From Clostridium_AD sp036569345 (GTDB lineage: Bacteria > Bacillota > Clostridia > Clostridiales > Clostridiaceae), in assembly GCF_036569345.1 (NCBI RefSeq), contig NZ_DATCQT010000150.1, forward strand, positions 1 to 64,000: a DNA stretch of 64,000 nt, written 5' to 3'. Numbering within the stretch: the first letter of the stretch is position 1; every line of letters starts with the position of its first letter. Of the stretch, positions 52,557 through 62,792 are shown one piece after another. Below the pieces are notes generated by a model. It saw nothing but the letters and a program-made list of their open reading frames with translations, did no database searches and had not been told where the DNA came from. The translations under genes were made by a program, and so were the position numbers.

Positions 52557-53633
52557 TTAAGGGGTGCATACTTTATTTCTTCCAGAATGTTTAGCGGAAT
52601 ATAATGCTGTGTCAGCCTGATTTACTAAGGTTTCCAAATCAGATACATTATCAGGGTATGTGGCAGCACCTATAGAAATAGTAATATTAATTTTAATTTG
52701 ATCTGGCAGAACAAACTCATGAGTTTCTACAGCTACTCTTAAACGCTCCGCAACTTCTACTGCTTGTCTTCTTGGACAATCTGGTAAAATTACAGAAAAT
52801 TCTTCGCCACCAATTCTAGATACAATATCAAAACTTCTACTAGAGGTAGATAATACAATTCCTAATTCCTGTAATACAGAATCGCCTGCTAAATGACCAT
52901 AGGTGTCGTTTACTTTTTTAAAAAAATCTATATCGATAATTAAAATTGATAAACGTTCATTTTTATTTTTTACATTTACATATGATTTGTTTAGGGAATT
53001 ATCAAATTGTCTAACGTTATTTAAACCAGTAAGAAAATCTATAGTTGACTCTTGTTCTAATCTATTAATCAATTTAATAGAAGTATTCATGTAATTTGTA
53101 ATATAATATGCTAAAGTCCCAATTATAGAAGAAGCTATCCAAAAATAAATAAGTGTATTACGAAGTACTATTAAATCTTTAATAATTAATAAAAATGTAG
53201 ATGTAATAATGAAGGAACTTATAATGTTCATATAAATCCATTTTCTTAATCCACTTAGATTTAATTTTGATATAATAGCACAAGCAATAGAAACATTTAA
53301 CATATTAATAGATGCTATTATAGCAGGTGTACTCACACCAAAGTAACCTATTCTAAATAAGGCAATAACAAGGCCAGCAATAATTGATGAAAATGCACCA
53401 CCATAATAAGCGGCTAATAAAATTGGAACATGACGAAGATCCATAATAACTACTGGGTTAATACGAATAGTAAATAACATTAAGATAATACCAAGTATTC
53501 CTTTTGATAATCCAAAATAAAATTTATCTGTATTTGACACTGATAGGTTAAGAAAATTTCTTTTAAATATTTGACTACTTATAAAAATAAAGGAAATTAG
53601 TATTGCAGAGTTAACAAATGAGTCTCTTAACAT
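52557..53633 (-). CDS. Membrane diguanylate cyclase (5TMR-GGDEF)
   Basis: 358 residues. The N-terminal half has about six helices of the 5TM/LytS-like type (MDLRHVPILLAAYYGGAFSSIIAG). The C-terminal GGDEF domain has an intact active site, RIGGEEF, and an inhibitory RSFD (RxxD) site five residues before it, so c-di-GMP synthesis with product inhibition is expected. The chosen start is ATG 53633, 7 nt after AAAGGAG; the longer frame to 53720 runs through the upstream terminator. Confidence 0.9.
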   Translation of the reverse strand: MLRDSFVNSAILISFIFISSQIFKRNFLNLSVSNTDKFYFGLSKGILGIILMLFTIRINPVVIMDLRHVPILLAAYYGGAFSSIIAGLVIALFRIGYFGVSTPAIIASINMLNVSIACAIISKLNLSGLRKWIYMNIISSFIITSTFLLIIKDLIVLRNTLIYFWIASSIIGTLAYYITNYMNTSIKLINRLEQESTIDFLTGLNNVRQFDNSLNKSYVNVKNKNERLSILIIDIDFFKKVNDTYGHLAGDSVLQELGIVLSTSSRSFDIVSRIGGEEFSVILPDCPRRQAVEVAERLRVAVETHEFVLPDQIKINITISIGAATYPDNVSDLETLVNQADTALYSAKHSGRNKVCTP

Positions 53634-53675
53634 TAGGGAACTCCTTTCAAAACAAAATGTTTTGAGAATTAGGAT

Positions 53676-53715
53676 AAAAAAACTACTATATATTAGATTA
53701 TATAGTAGTTTTTTA
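53676..53715. terminator. Terminator between the HAD and diguanylate cyclase genes
   Basis: AAAAAAACTACTATATA / TATATAGTAGTTTTTT, with A and T flanks that let it act on the minus-strand HAD transcript. It makes the cyclase a separate unit. Confidence 0.8.
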
Positions 53716-53759
53716 GCCAAATAAAGTTTTTTTGTAAAAAGTGAAAATAAAGGATAATA

Positions 53760-54488
53760 TTATATTTTAATATGCTCTGGACGCAAACTATAAACCACAT
53801 CTTTTCTTTCTAACATTATACTGATTTTTTCTTTTAATTCATCATCGTCTAAAATGTTTAGGAGAAGTTCCCGAGTTGGGTTTACTGCTGTAGGGTTGCT
53901 AATTGACTTTAACATAGTGTAATCACCTGATGTATCTCCATAAGCATAACTCTGACTCAAATCAATGTTATATTTATCTACAAAATATTCTATAGCAGAT
54001 TTTTTACTAACACTATCCCACATAGGAATAATATCACCAGTGTAAATATCATGTTCGTTTAATGTATACTTTGTTCCCACATAATCATCAAAACCATATT
54101 TTATAGACATTTCGCGTACCAGTTCAATAGGGCTACCCGATATGGTAATAATTATATGACCTTGACTTTTATGCCATTTAATTCTATCACGAGTGAAGGT
54201 ATAAACTCTATCGCCCTTTTGCTTTATAACTTGCCTAGCAATAAACTCAATTTGAGACCTATGAAGCCCAATTATAGCTTCGGTATAAATATCAGCCATT
54301 TTAAGCAAATAATTATCATAATTTCCTATTCTCTTATCCCATTTAACATAATATGGTTTCACTTCTTTGTACCATCTATCATTTTCAATTATTTCGCTTT
54401 TAATTAATTTTTTAAATACCTCTGTCATTAAACTATCTCTATAAAGGGTACCATCAATATCAAAAAAAGCAGCTATTTGTTTTTTCAT
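53760..54488 (-). CDS. HAD-IB family phosphatase (SerB-like)
   Basis: 242 residues. The nucleophile motif FFDIDGTLYRDS, motif II TISGSP, and motif III/IV YGDTSGDYTML are present. It resembles HAD-IB hydrolases such as phosphoserine-phosphatase-like proteins; the substrate is unknown. The chosen start is ATG 54488, 8 nt after GGAGG; the earlier in-frame ATG at 54506 is upstream of the site. Confidence 0.87.
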   Translation of the reverse strand: MKKQIAAFFDIDGTLYRDSLMTEVFKKLIKSEIIENDRWYKEVKPYYVKWDKRIGNYDNYLLKMADIYTEAIIGLHRSQIEFIARQVIKQKGDRVYTFTRDRIKWHKSQGHIIITISGSPIELVREMSIKYGFDDYVGTKYTLNEHDIYTGDIIPMWDSVSKKSAIEYFVDKYNIDLSQSYAYGDTSGDYTMLKSISNPTAVNPTRELLLNILDDDELKEKISIMLERKDVVYSLRPEHIKI

Positions 54489-54544
54489 AAGGGCCACCTC
54501 CAACATCAGTATAATTAAATAAGATACTTTTATAATATAATTAA

Positions 54545-55126
54545 TTATTTAGAAAATATTGTTCTTTTCTCAGTGATTATTAAATCAAGTGGAACATCAT
54601 ATTCATTGATAGGAATTTTATCAACTATTTGATAGTCATAGGCTATACCAATAGTTAAAGTATCTTTTGATTTTTTGGATAAAAATCTGTCATAATAACC
54701 GACACCAAAACCTATCCTATTGCAATGATTATCAAATACTACGCCAGGCACTATAATTAAATCTATATCCTTAATGTTAACCATCTTTAATAAATCATGT
54801 TTCGGCTCCATAATGCCGAAAGTAGATTTAGTAAGATCATTTGTAAGATTATTTATTTCAAATGGTATTATTTTTTTATCGGAATGAATACAATAGGGTG
54901 CAACTACTACTTTACCATTGACTAGGCACCACTTAGCAAGAGGATAGGTATCTACCTCTTTGTTGAAACTTATGTATAACATGATATTTTTGCAATTTAT
55001 AAATTCGGGTAATCCAATAATTTTGCTTATAATTTTTTCGCTAAAAACACTTACATTCTGAATTTTCATGTTTTTCCTTTGACTTAGTATATCTTTTCTC
55101 AAATTAACCTTAAGATTATTTTCCAT
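54545..55126 (-). CDS. fthC: 5-formyltetrahydrofolate cyclo-ligase
   Basis: 193 residues, converting 5-formyl-THF to 5,10-methenyl-THF with ATP. LRKDILSQRKNM N-terminus, YISFNKEVDTYPL, and VPGVVFDNHCNRIGFGVGYYDRFL are the family motifs. The start is ATG 55126 after GGGGGTAC; TTG 55138 is less likely. It returns a stalled folate to the one-carbon pool used by glycine cleavage. Confidence 0.92.
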   Translation of the reverse strand: MENNLKVNLRKDILSQRKNMKIQNVSVFSEKIISKIIGLPEFINCKNIMLYISFNKEVDTYPLAKWCLVNGKVVVAPYCIHSDKKIIPFEINNLTNDLTKSTFGIMEPKHDLLKMVNIKDIDLIIVPGVVFDNHCNRIGFGVGYYDRFLSKKSKDTLTIGIAYDYQIVDKIPINEYDVPLDLIITEKRTIFSK

Positions 55127-55382
55127 AAGTACCCCCAAAAAAATATTGCATTATTCATATAAAAGTTGATGAAGTAAAAAACACTTAAATACTGTAAATT
55201 TTAAGTTATTATAACATATGTTTTTTGCATATGCAATTTGCAGAACCATATATAAGATCGTATTTTTTACTTGTTAATCTCAATTTTTATAATATTATAT
55301 GATAAAGAATGTAAAATGGTACCAATAAATTACAAAAGTGTAATTTTATAAAGATGGTCATTCACAAAGATATTAATAAACA

Positions 55383-55417
55383 AAAAAACTGATGAAATAA
55401 AATTTCATCAGTTTTTG
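55383..55417 (-). terminator. Terminator of the opp operon
   Basis: AAAAACTGATGAAAT / ATTTCATCAGTTTTT stem just beyond oppF. The rest of the 292-bp gap is AT-rich with no gene. Confidence 0.85.
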
Positions 55418-55430
55418 AAGACATCTTATA

Positions 55431-56405
55431 TTATTTATCAAATAAATGACATGCAACAAAATGTTCTGGTTCTATCTCTACCATTTTGGGCCTATTTTCG
55501 CGACATATATCCATAGCCTTATTACATCTATCAACGAACTTGCATCCGTTAGGAGGGTTTATAGGGCTAGGAACATCACCTTCAAGCATTATTCTTTGCC
55601 TGGTTTTTTCAATAACTGGGTCTGGTATTGGAATGGATGAAAGCAAAGCCTGAGTATAAGGGTGAAGTGGTTTGGTGTATAAAACACTACTTTTAGCAAG
55701 CTCTGCTAGGGAACCAAGATACATTACGCAAACTCTGTCCGAAATATATCTAACCATTGAAAGATCATGGGCGATAAACAAGTATGTTAAACCATAATCT
55801 GTTTGTAATTCTTGAAGTAAATTTACTACTTGAGCTTGAACTGAAACATCTAAGGCTGATATAGGTTCATCGCATACTATAAAATCAGGATCTACTGCAA
55901 GTGCACGAGCTATTCCTATTCTCTGCCTCTGACCACCACTAAATTCATGTGGAAATCTGTTAGCATGCTCCTTATTTAGTCCAACCAATTCTAAAAGATC
56001 ATCAATTCTTTTCTTTCGAGCTTGCCCACGACTAAGATTATGAATATCAATACCTTCTGCAACAATATCAGATACAAGCATTCTAGGGTTTAAAGAAGCA
56101 TAAGGGTCTTGAAAAATCATTTGTGCACGTCTATTATATAACTTTAAAGCTTTTCCTTTTAGCTTATGAATAGATGTACCTTCAAACTCAACAGTACCTC
56201 CTGTAGCTTTATACATCCCTAAAATAGTTCTCCCACAGGTTGATTTTCCACAACCGGATTCTCCAACAAGACCTAGTGTTTCACCTTTGTAAATGTCAAA
56301 AGTTACATCATCAACAGCTTTCAAATATTGGTTTTTTCCAACAAAAAAGTATTTTTTTAAGTTTTTAACACTAAGAAGTATTTCTTTTTTATCTTTTTCA
56401 ATCAT
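55431..56405 (-). CDS. oppF: Oligopeptide ABC transporter ATP-binding protein OppF
   Basis: 324 residues. Walker A GESGCGKST, FSGGQRQR, FIVCDEPISALD and the C-terminal oligopeptide/dipeptide domain with CKFVDRC are present. It pairs with OppD as the ATPase heterodimer. The chosen start is ATG 56405 after GAGAGGTG, one base after the oppD stop; the longer frame overlaps oppD. Confidence 0.93.
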   Translation of the reverse strand: MIEKDKKEILLSVKNLKKYFFVGKNQYLKAVDDVTFDIYKGETLGLVGESGCGKSTCGRTILGMYKATGGTVEFEGTSIHKLKGKALKLYNRRAQMIFQDPYASLNPRMLVSDIVAEGIDIHNLSRGQARKKRIDDLLELVGLNKEHANRFPHEFSGGQRQRIGIARALAVDPDFIVCDEPISALDVSVQAQVVNLLQELQTDYGLTYLFIAHDLSMVRYISDRVCVMYLGSLAELAKSSVLYTKPLHPYTQALLSSIPIPDPVIEKTRQRIMLEGDVPSPINPPNGCKFVDRCNKAMDICRENRPKMVEIEPEHFVACHLFDK

Positions 56406-56406
56406 T

Positions 56407-57459
56407 TTAAACTTCACCTCTCTTTTCAATAGCCTCAGTAGATTTTATTAAAAGACTAGGAGTGGCTACTTTTGGAGCATCAGGATGACTTAACCAACAA
56501 GCGGATCCATGTGAATCACTAATAACAAAAGATGGAGGCATTTTTTCTCTGCAAATTTTCATTGAATATTCACATCTATCCGCAAATGGGCATCCAAGGG
56601 GAGGAGCAAATAAATCTGGAGGAGTACCTTCTATTGATGATAATTTATTTCCAGTTTTATCAATGTCTACTCTTGGTACTGAACTTAAAAGCCCCCAGGT
56701 ATATGGATGTTTTGGATTATAATATAATTCATTAGTATCTGCATACTCTACAATTTTTCCACCATACATAACTACTACTCTATGTGAAATATTAGCAACA
56801 ACACCTAAATCATGAGTGATAATTATAATAGATGTGTTTATGGTTTTTTGCAAATTTTTCATTAATTCAAGTATTTGAGCTTGAATTGTTACATCCAGTG
56901 CAGTTGTAGGTTCATCAGCAATAAGAAGTTGTGGATTACATACCAATGCAATTGCTATCATAGCACGCTGACGCATTCCGCCAGAAAATTGATGTGGGTA
57001 ATCATTAATCCGTTCTTTTGCATTTGGTATTTGAACAAGCTTTAACATATCGAGAGCTACATTAGTGGCTTCTTCTTTTGTAAGGTTGCTTTTATGACTC
57101 CTAAGCCCTTCTAAGATTTGTTTCCCAATTGTCATTGTAGGATTAAGAGAGGTCATTGGGTCTTGAAATATCATACCAATCTGTTTACCTCTAATTTCCT
57201 TCATTTCCTTTTCAGATTTACCAATTATATCTTCGCCATTAAAGATAATTTTGCCACCTTTAAAACGTGCAGGTGGTTCAGGGTTCAGTCTCATTATAGA
57301 TTTCGCAGTTACAGATTTACCACAACCAGACTCTCCAACAATAGCTAAAGTTTCTCCTTCAAATAGTTCAAAGGAAACTCCACGAACTGCTTGAATTTCG
57401 CCTGCATATGTATCAAAAGAAACGCTAAGATCTTCCACTTCTAATATCTTTTTTTTCAT
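56407..57459 (-). CDS. oppD: Oligopeptide ABC transporter ATP-binding protein OppD
   Basis: 350 residues. Walker A GESGCGKS, FSGGMRQR and LLIADEPTTALD are present, and the C-terminal cysteine-containing OppD/F extension GCPFADRCEYSMKIC is intact. It hydrolyses ATP for peptide import. 13 nt after the oppC stop. Confidence 0.93.
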   Translation of the reverse strand: MKKKILEVEDLSVSFDTYAGEIQAVRGVSFELFEGETLAIVGESGCGKSVTAKSIMRLNPEPPARFKGGKIIFNGEDIIGKSEKEMKEIRGKQIGMIFQDPMTSLNPTMTIGKQILEGLRSHKSNLTKEEATNVALDMLKLVQIPNAKERINDYPHQFSGGMRQRAMIAIALVCNPQLLIADEPTTALDVTIQAQILELMKNLQKTINTSIIIITHDLGVVANISHRVVVMYGGKIVEYADTNELYYNPKHPYTWGLLSSVPRVDIDKTGNKLSSIEGTPPDLFAPPLGCPFADRCEYSMKICREKMPPSFVISDSHGSACWLSHPDAPKVATPSLLIKSTEAIEKRGEV

Positions 57460-57471
57460 GTAAGTAACCTC

Positions 57472-58755
57472 CTATTTCCTAAGTTTAGGGTCAAGTGCAT
57501 CTCTTAGACCATCACCAAGTATATTGAATGCAAGCATAATTAAACATAATACAATTGATGGTATTATAAGTAAATGTGGGTATTGATAAAAAATCTTTGC
57601 TCCATCATTAACAAGAACTCCGAGAGACGCATATGGTGCTGGTACGCCAAGCCCTATAAAACTTAAAAATGCTTCTGCAAAAATCATCTTTGGAATCATC
57701 ATAGTCATGTTAACTATTATTGGTCCCATACAATTTGGTATCAAATGCTTAAAAATAACTCTATTTGCGTCCGCACCTAAGGTTTGAGATGCAAGTACAT
57801 ATTCGCTGTGTTTTAGTCTTAAAACTTCTCCACGAACCAATATTGCAGTTCCCATCCAGCCTGTAAATGCTAGAACAATGGTAATGGTTGTAATTCCCCT
57901 TGGCATGACAATGGACAATAACATAATATATAACATATCCGGAATAACCATAAGAATTTCAATTATTCTCATCATAATATTATCAGATGTTCCACCAATA
58001 TACCCAGAAATTCCGCCATAAACAACACCAAATAATCCTGTAAATAATACTGATACTATTGCAATAATGAAAGAAACTCTTGAACCTTCCCAAAGCCTAG
58101 TCCATAAATCACGGCCAAGGTCATCAGTTCCAAGCCAATATGTGCTGTTGAATTTTTTTACACCAATTGTTTCTACAAATAAATTACTCCCACTTTTTTT
58201 GAAAGTAACCCCTCTAAAAGCCGGGTCCTTTTTCAAAATATTGTTTGCTTCAGTATTTAGTTTTGTGATAATTGAATCCCAATTATCAGTAGAAGTGGTA
58301 TTTATTTCTAATTTATATTCTTTTAGGTCACCTTGATAGGATGCCTCAGATTTATCACCAATTATAAAGCCTACTTTTCCAGATTGTCCTTTAAGATCAA
58401 CTTTTTTAAATTCTATTTGTGTTTTTCTAAGGTTAGGTTTGTACTTTGAGTAGTTAAACACAGAATTAGAAGATAATTTTACACTTCTTTGATTTGAGAG
58501 AATAGAAGTTTGGTCTTGTAAACTCAAGTGTTGCGTTCTATAGGTATGTCCATAAAGTTGCTTTGAAATCATTGGACCAACTATCGCCATAAAAATTAAT
58601 ACTACTAAAATCCAAAATGATATTACAGATGGTTTATTCTTTTTTAATCTTCTAAAGGCATCTTGTAAATATGACATACTTGGGCGTTTTATATTCTGAG
58701 CAGCTTCGAGATTTTTACCAACAAGTTCGAATTGCTCCTTTTCAATTTTATCCAT
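57472..58755 (-). CDS. oppC: Oligopeptide ABC transporter permease OppC with a large extra loop
   Basis: 427 residues, against about 300 usual. One helix near 45-65 is followed by a hydrophilic segment (about 70-200, starting around QLYGHTYRTQHL) before the permease core (about 215-425) with the EAA-type motif around LASQTLGADANRVIFKHLIPN. The extra region has no cysteine or known domain, is predicted to be outside the cell, and may contact the binding protein. Otherwise typical; 4 nt separate it from oppB. Confidence 0.9.
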   Translation of the reverse strand: MDKIEKEQFELVGKNLEAAQNIKRPSMSYLQDAFRRLKKNKPSVISFWILVVLIFMAIVGPMISKQLYGHTYRTQHLSLQDQTSILSNQRSVKLSSNSVFNYSKYKPNLRKTQIEFKKVDLKGQSGKVGFIIGDKSEASYQGDLKEYKLEINTTSTDNWDSIITKLNTEANNILKKDPAFRGVTFKKSGSNLFVETIGVKKFNSTYWLGTDDLGRDLWTRLWEGSRVSFIIAIVSVLFTGLFGVVYGGISGYIGGTSDNIMMRIIEILMVIPDMLYIMLLSIVMPRGITTITIVLAFTGWMGTAILVRGEVLRLKHSEYVLASQTLGADANRVIFKHLIPNCMGPIIVNMTMMIPKMIFAEAFLSFIGLGVPAPYASLGVLVNDGAKIFYQYPHLLIIPSIVLCLIMLAFNILGDGLRDALDPKLRK

Positions 58756-58759
58756 TTAG

Positions 58760-59689
58760 CTACTCGCCACCTTTACTTGATATTTTAAGTCTTGGATCAA
58801 TTAAGCCATATGCTATATCAACCACGAGAAGAGACACTATTATTAGTACTGCATAGAAAAGTGTTATACCCATAGTCATAGAATAATCTTGATTTGTAAT
58901 GGTGGTTACAAAATATCCCCCAAGTCCTGCAACTGCAAAAACATTTTCTATAACAATAGATCCTGTTATAATGCCTGCAAACGCTGGTCCAAGTACTGAA
59001 ACAACTGGCATTATAGCATTACGAATTACATGGCTCCATACTATTTTAGAAGTTGAGAGTCCTTTAGATTTTGCAGTCTGAATATAGTCTTGACCAAGTA
59101 CCTCAAGTGTAGTTGAGCGCATTAATCTAGCTACAAAAGCCAGAGTACCAAGTCCTAAAGTAAAGGATGGTAAAATCATAGAAAGTTGACTATCAGTTAC
59201 GGTAACAGGAAGCCAACCTAAGGTGACGCCAAAATAGTAGGCCAGTAGCGGTCCCATTACAATGCTGGGAACAGATACACCTACAATAGAAATGAAAATT
59301 ATAATATAATCTGGCGCCTTCTGATGTTTTAAAGCTGCTATTACGCCAAAGAGTATTCCAAAGAAAGCTGAGTAGGTCATAGCTCTCCAACCCAGAGCAA
59401 AAGATTTAGGAAAACTCTCTTTTATTACCTGAGATACTGGACGGTTAACATATTTATAAGAAAGTCCAAGATCTCCATGAGCTAAGTTGCTCATATATTT
59501 AATATATTGTTGAGAAATAGGTAAATCTAATCCATATTTTTGTAATAAAGCTTGTCTTAATTCTGGCTTCAATTTTGGATTATGAAAAGGATCTCCTGGT
59601 AATGCTTTCATTAATGCAAAGGTTATAGTTGCAATGCATATTATTGTAATTATTGCAAAAGCTGTTCTTTTTAAAATAAATTTAACCAT
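58760..59689 (-). CDS. oppB: Oligopeptide ABC transporter permease OppB
   Basis: 309 residues with six helices. TFALMKALPGDPF, KYGLDLPISQQYIKYM and the EAA loop QTAKSKGLSTSKIVWSHVIRNA are typical. It forms the membrane channel with OppC. ATG follows GGAGGTAAAG, 109 nt downstream of oppA. Confidence 0.94.
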   Translation of the reverse strand: MVKFILKRTAFAIITIICIATITFALMKALPGDPFHNPKLKPELRQALLQKYGLDLPISQQYIKYMSNLAHGDLGLSYKYVNRPVSQVIKESFPKSFALGWRAMTYSAFFGILFGVIAALKHQKAPDYIIIFISIVGVSVPSIVMGPLLAYYFGVTLGWLPVTVTDSQLSMILPSFTLGLGTLAFVARLMRSTTLEVLGQDYIQTAKSKGLSTSKIVWSHVIRNAIMPVVSVLGPAFAGIITGSIVIENVFAVAGLGGYFVTTITNQDYSMTMGITLFYAVLIIVSLLVVDIAYGLIDPRLKISSKGGE

Positions 59690-59798
59690 TCTTTACCTCC
59701 AATGTATAATAATACTTCAAACTATGAATTAATAGAAGAAAAGGTATACGTTAAAATAACATATACCCTACCTTATTTATTAATAATTTAAATTAAAT

Positions 59799-61631
59799 TT
59801 ATTTTGTTGTCTCAGCATTTTTAGCTGCCATATCTACACTAGTCCAATAGAAATCTGTAGCTGGGCCTGCGCCTCTATTAACAACTCCTGTTACATAAGT
59901 TTTATATGTCATATGAGCAATTCTGAAATATCTTGGTGCAATAACAGAATCAGACATTAATAATTTTTCAGCTTTATATAAATAACCCATTCTTACTGTT
60001 TTGTCTGCTTCTTTTTTAGCATCTTGGATTAATTTATCATATACTGGATTATTATATCTACCATAGTTATTTCCATTTGTTGATTCAAATAAATCTAAGT
60101 AAGTCATTGGGTCAACATAATCTGGTCCCCAACCACTAGCACAAATACCAAAATCTCCACTTTTAAGTCTTGTTAATTTATCGCCCCATGCAACTGGTAT
60201 AAGATTAATATCAATTCCAATAGCTTTTAAATCTGATTGCATTTTTTCGCCTTGTTTCTTACCAACATCTCCTTCATCAAATAAAACATCTTGAGCTGGT
60301 AATTTAGCGAGACCTAATTCTTTAAGTCCAAGTGCTAAAGCTTCTTTAGCTTTTGCTGGTTGATTATCTTCTATTAAAGCCGCACCATTCTCCTCACGGA
60401 AAGTCTTGGTAAGGCCTGGGAAGTTATCTGGAATTAATGAAAGTGCAGCGATATCTCCTTGTGTAACACTTTCAACTAGTCCCTTACGATCAATAGCGAG
60501 TGATATAGCTTTTCTTATATTCTTATTAGATGTTATTTTATTGTTAAATTGATTAAACTCAAGATAAAATACTGTATAGTCAGGCATATCAACTAAATCT
60601 TGAAGTTTATATTGATCAAGCACTGCTTTATCTTGAAATGTCTTGATATCATTAGCTTGGATTTTAGAACCGTCTAAAGCACCTGTCTTTAAAAGGTTTG
60701 TTCTTGTAGCAATATCAGTAACAACTTTTAAATTTATTGTATCAAGTTTTATATTAGCTTTGTTCCAGTAGTTAGCATTTTTTTGTAATGTAAAACTATC
60801 ATTATGTTTCCATGCTGTAACTTTCCATGGACCATTACTGTTTAAGCCTACAGCTTCAAGAGAGTAATCCTTTGGATGAGCATTATAAAAAGCTTCACTT
60901 ACAGGGAAATAAACAGAATTAGCAGTTAGCCCTATAAAATATGGGCATACTTTTGAAAGTTTAACTTCAAGATTCCCGTTTACATCTTTGATTCCAACTT
61001 TTGACCATAAATCTTTTTTCTGTGCATCATAATCTGTTTTCATAGCTGCAGGCATTAGCTTTAATGAAGCAGCAACCTTTGCAGCCAAAGCAGCTTTCTT
61101 AGTTTTGTCTGATTCAGCCTCACGACTAGCAACTAAAGCTTTAAATGTAGCATTTTTTTCAGAATAAAAACTTTCACTAGTAAGGTTTGCATAATCTGCA
61201 GCGCCTGCAACGTAATCTGTGATCATAAATGCATATGGACTGTTACCATCAAGTGCTAGTTTCCAACCAAAGAAGAAATCTTTAGCAGTAGTAACTGTGC
61301 CATCAGCCCATTTTGCATTTTTGTTTAATTCAAAAGTATAAGTATTGGTTTTTGCATCTAAAGTCCATTTTGTAGCAACTCCTGGATCATATTTACCTTC
61401 TTCTTTACTATAACGAACTAAACCTTCAGCAAACATATTTGAAATCTGGAAATCTGGTGCTCCACTTATCTGTTGTGGGTCCAATGTTTCTGGTTCTGCA
61501 GTAGTATAATAATTTAATACTTGTGGCACCGCAACCTTTGCCACCTCAGCTTTTTTTGCGCATCCAGCAAGTACTCCTGTGGATACAAACATAGCTACTA
61601 CTAATGAAGCAACTAATCTTTTCTTTTTCAT
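59799..61631 (-). CDS. oppA: Oligopeptide-binding lipoprotein OppA
   Basis: 610 residues: lipoprotein signal with LAGC (about Cys24), then a family-5 binding domain (AEPETLDPQQISGAPDFQISNMFAEGL). It captures peptides outside the cell for OppBCDF. An Ala/Lys-rich stretch near 165-200 (KTKKAALAAKVAASLK) looks like an inserted helical hairpin. First gene of the operon, with an unusually long 656-bp intergenic region upstream. Confidence 0.93.
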   Translation of the reverse strand: MKKKRLVASLVVAMFVSTGVLAGCAKKAEVAKVAVPQVLNYYTTAEPETLDPQQISGAPDFQISNMFAEGLVRYSKEEGKYDPGVATKWTLDAKTNTYTFELNKNAKWADGTVTTAKDFFFGWKLALDGNSPYAFMITDYVAGAADYANLTSESFYSEKNATFKALVASREAESDKTKKAALAAKVAASLKLMPAAMKTDYDAQKKDLWSKVGIKDVNGNLEVKLSKVCPYFIGLTANSVYFPVSEAFYNAHPKDYSLEAVGLNSNGPWKVTAWKHNDSFTLQKNANYWNKANIKLDTINLKVVTDIATRTNLLKTGALDGSKIQANDIKTFQDKAVLDQYKLQDLVDMPDYTVFYLEFNQFNNKITSNKNIRKAISLAIDRKGLVESVTQGDIAALSLIPDNFPGLTKTFREENGAALIEDNQPAKAKEALALGLKELGLAKLPAQDVLFDEGDVGKKQGEKMQSDLKAIGIDINLIPVAWGDKLTRLKSGDFGICASGWGPDYVDPMTYLDLFESTNGNNYGRYNNPVYDKLIQDAKKEADKTVRMGYLYKAEKLLMSDSVIAPRYFRIAHMTYKTYVTGVVNRGAGPATDFYWTSVDMAAKNAETTK

Positions 61632-62287
61632 TATATAACCCCCCCTATTTTAAAAATGGAAAACTTTGTTTCCCTTTAATGTATATAAATTTCAGACAGC
61701 AGTTTTTGAGTTGCCTCCTGAAAATTTATTATGATATTAGAAAATATGTAACATAAGGTTGATATTTAGATTTAATAATTAGTATATTAATTGATAACGC
61801 TTATTTACAATTAATATATATTAAAAAAATCCAAATTCTTTTTTTTAATGCTACCATTAAAACCGTTAAGTGTCAATCGTTAGAGCAAGTTTTATTAAAA
61901 AAAATATTTATAAGAATATACTGTTATTTGACGTCTATGTGATAAAAAGTATTATTTTGATTCATTTTAATTTTTATATTTTCAAAATTATTGTTTAAAA
62001 GTACTTAATTAACCCTTAATATTAAAGAAAATTTATAATAACCTGTAAATTTTATCTATTTATGCAATAAAGATTTCATAATGAAAATATATTGTATTAT
62101 TATCAGTTATTTTCTTAATATTCTCATAATTTACAATAATACAATACTACATTTTTTAGTACATTATATTAGTATATTATATTAGTACATTAAAAATTAT
62201 AAAATGGGAAGTCTATAAGTATAATAGTGTGATACTGTGATATTAATAAATATTCAGTATCCATAAGATGTATAGGGAGGAATATTC
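61632..62287. other. Long AT-rich intergenic region upstream of oppA
   Basis: About 656 bases containing the divergent promoters of oppA (minus) and the small protein at 62288 (plus). The GGGGGG ribosome site of oppA lies at the left. Short direct repeats (ATTATATTAGTA, 62163-62187) occur. No gene, RNA motif or clear regulator site was recognised. Confidence 0.5.
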
Positions 62288-62494
62288 ATGGATTATTCAA
62301 AAATAAGAGAAGTCAATGGAATAGAACACGTTGGAGATGTACCAAGTGCAAAGAAAGGCATTGTAGATTTTCTATCTGGTGAGGATAGATATAAAGACTC
62401 AGTGCCACAAGATAGACTTAATTCCTACAAAAAAGGCCGTGAAATAGCAGTAGAAATTGAGAATATTTTAAATGGAGATCAAAGGGCATATTAG
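62288..62494 (+). CDS. Small acidic hypothetical protein (68 residues)
   Basis: Hydrophilic, charged protein with no membrane segment (KIREVNGIEHVGDVPSAKKG...YKKGREIAVEIENIL). GGGAGGA 8 nt upstream of ATG and a terminator behind it argue for a real gene. No family recognised. Confidence 0.7.
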   Translation: MDYSKIREVNGIEHVGDVPSAKKGIVDFLSGEDRYKDSVPQDRLNSYKKGREIAVEIENILNGDQRAY

Positions 62495-62526
62495 AATTAT
62501 ATATATTTGTAATTATTTGAAAGTGG

Positions 62527-62556
62527 GTACAGAATTTTATTCTGTACCTTTATTAT
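62527..62556 (+). terminator. Terminator after the small acidic protein gene
   Basis: GGTACAGAAT / ATTCTGTACC stem followed by TTTATTATTT. Confidence 0.8.
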
Positions 62557-62792
62557 TTACATACAATGTAAATAAAGTTATAAAAGTATTTGTAAGTTAA
62601 ATTTATTTTGAGCAAGTGGAAAAATATGATGAATAACATCTAACTTTGCTTGCGATTTTATGAAAAATTTGATAAAATATAAATAATTGTAAATAATTAT
62701 TTATATTTTAAATTTATATGTTTTATGAAGTTATTTCAATTATACGTGTAGTATAATGTATTTGAAAATAATATAGAGGTGGGGGAGGGAAC

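Noticed and set aside
61700..61740. CodY-like box (CCTGAAAATTT) upstream of oppA
   Set aside because: Only a half match to the CodY consensus in very AT-rich DNA; too weak to list as a site.
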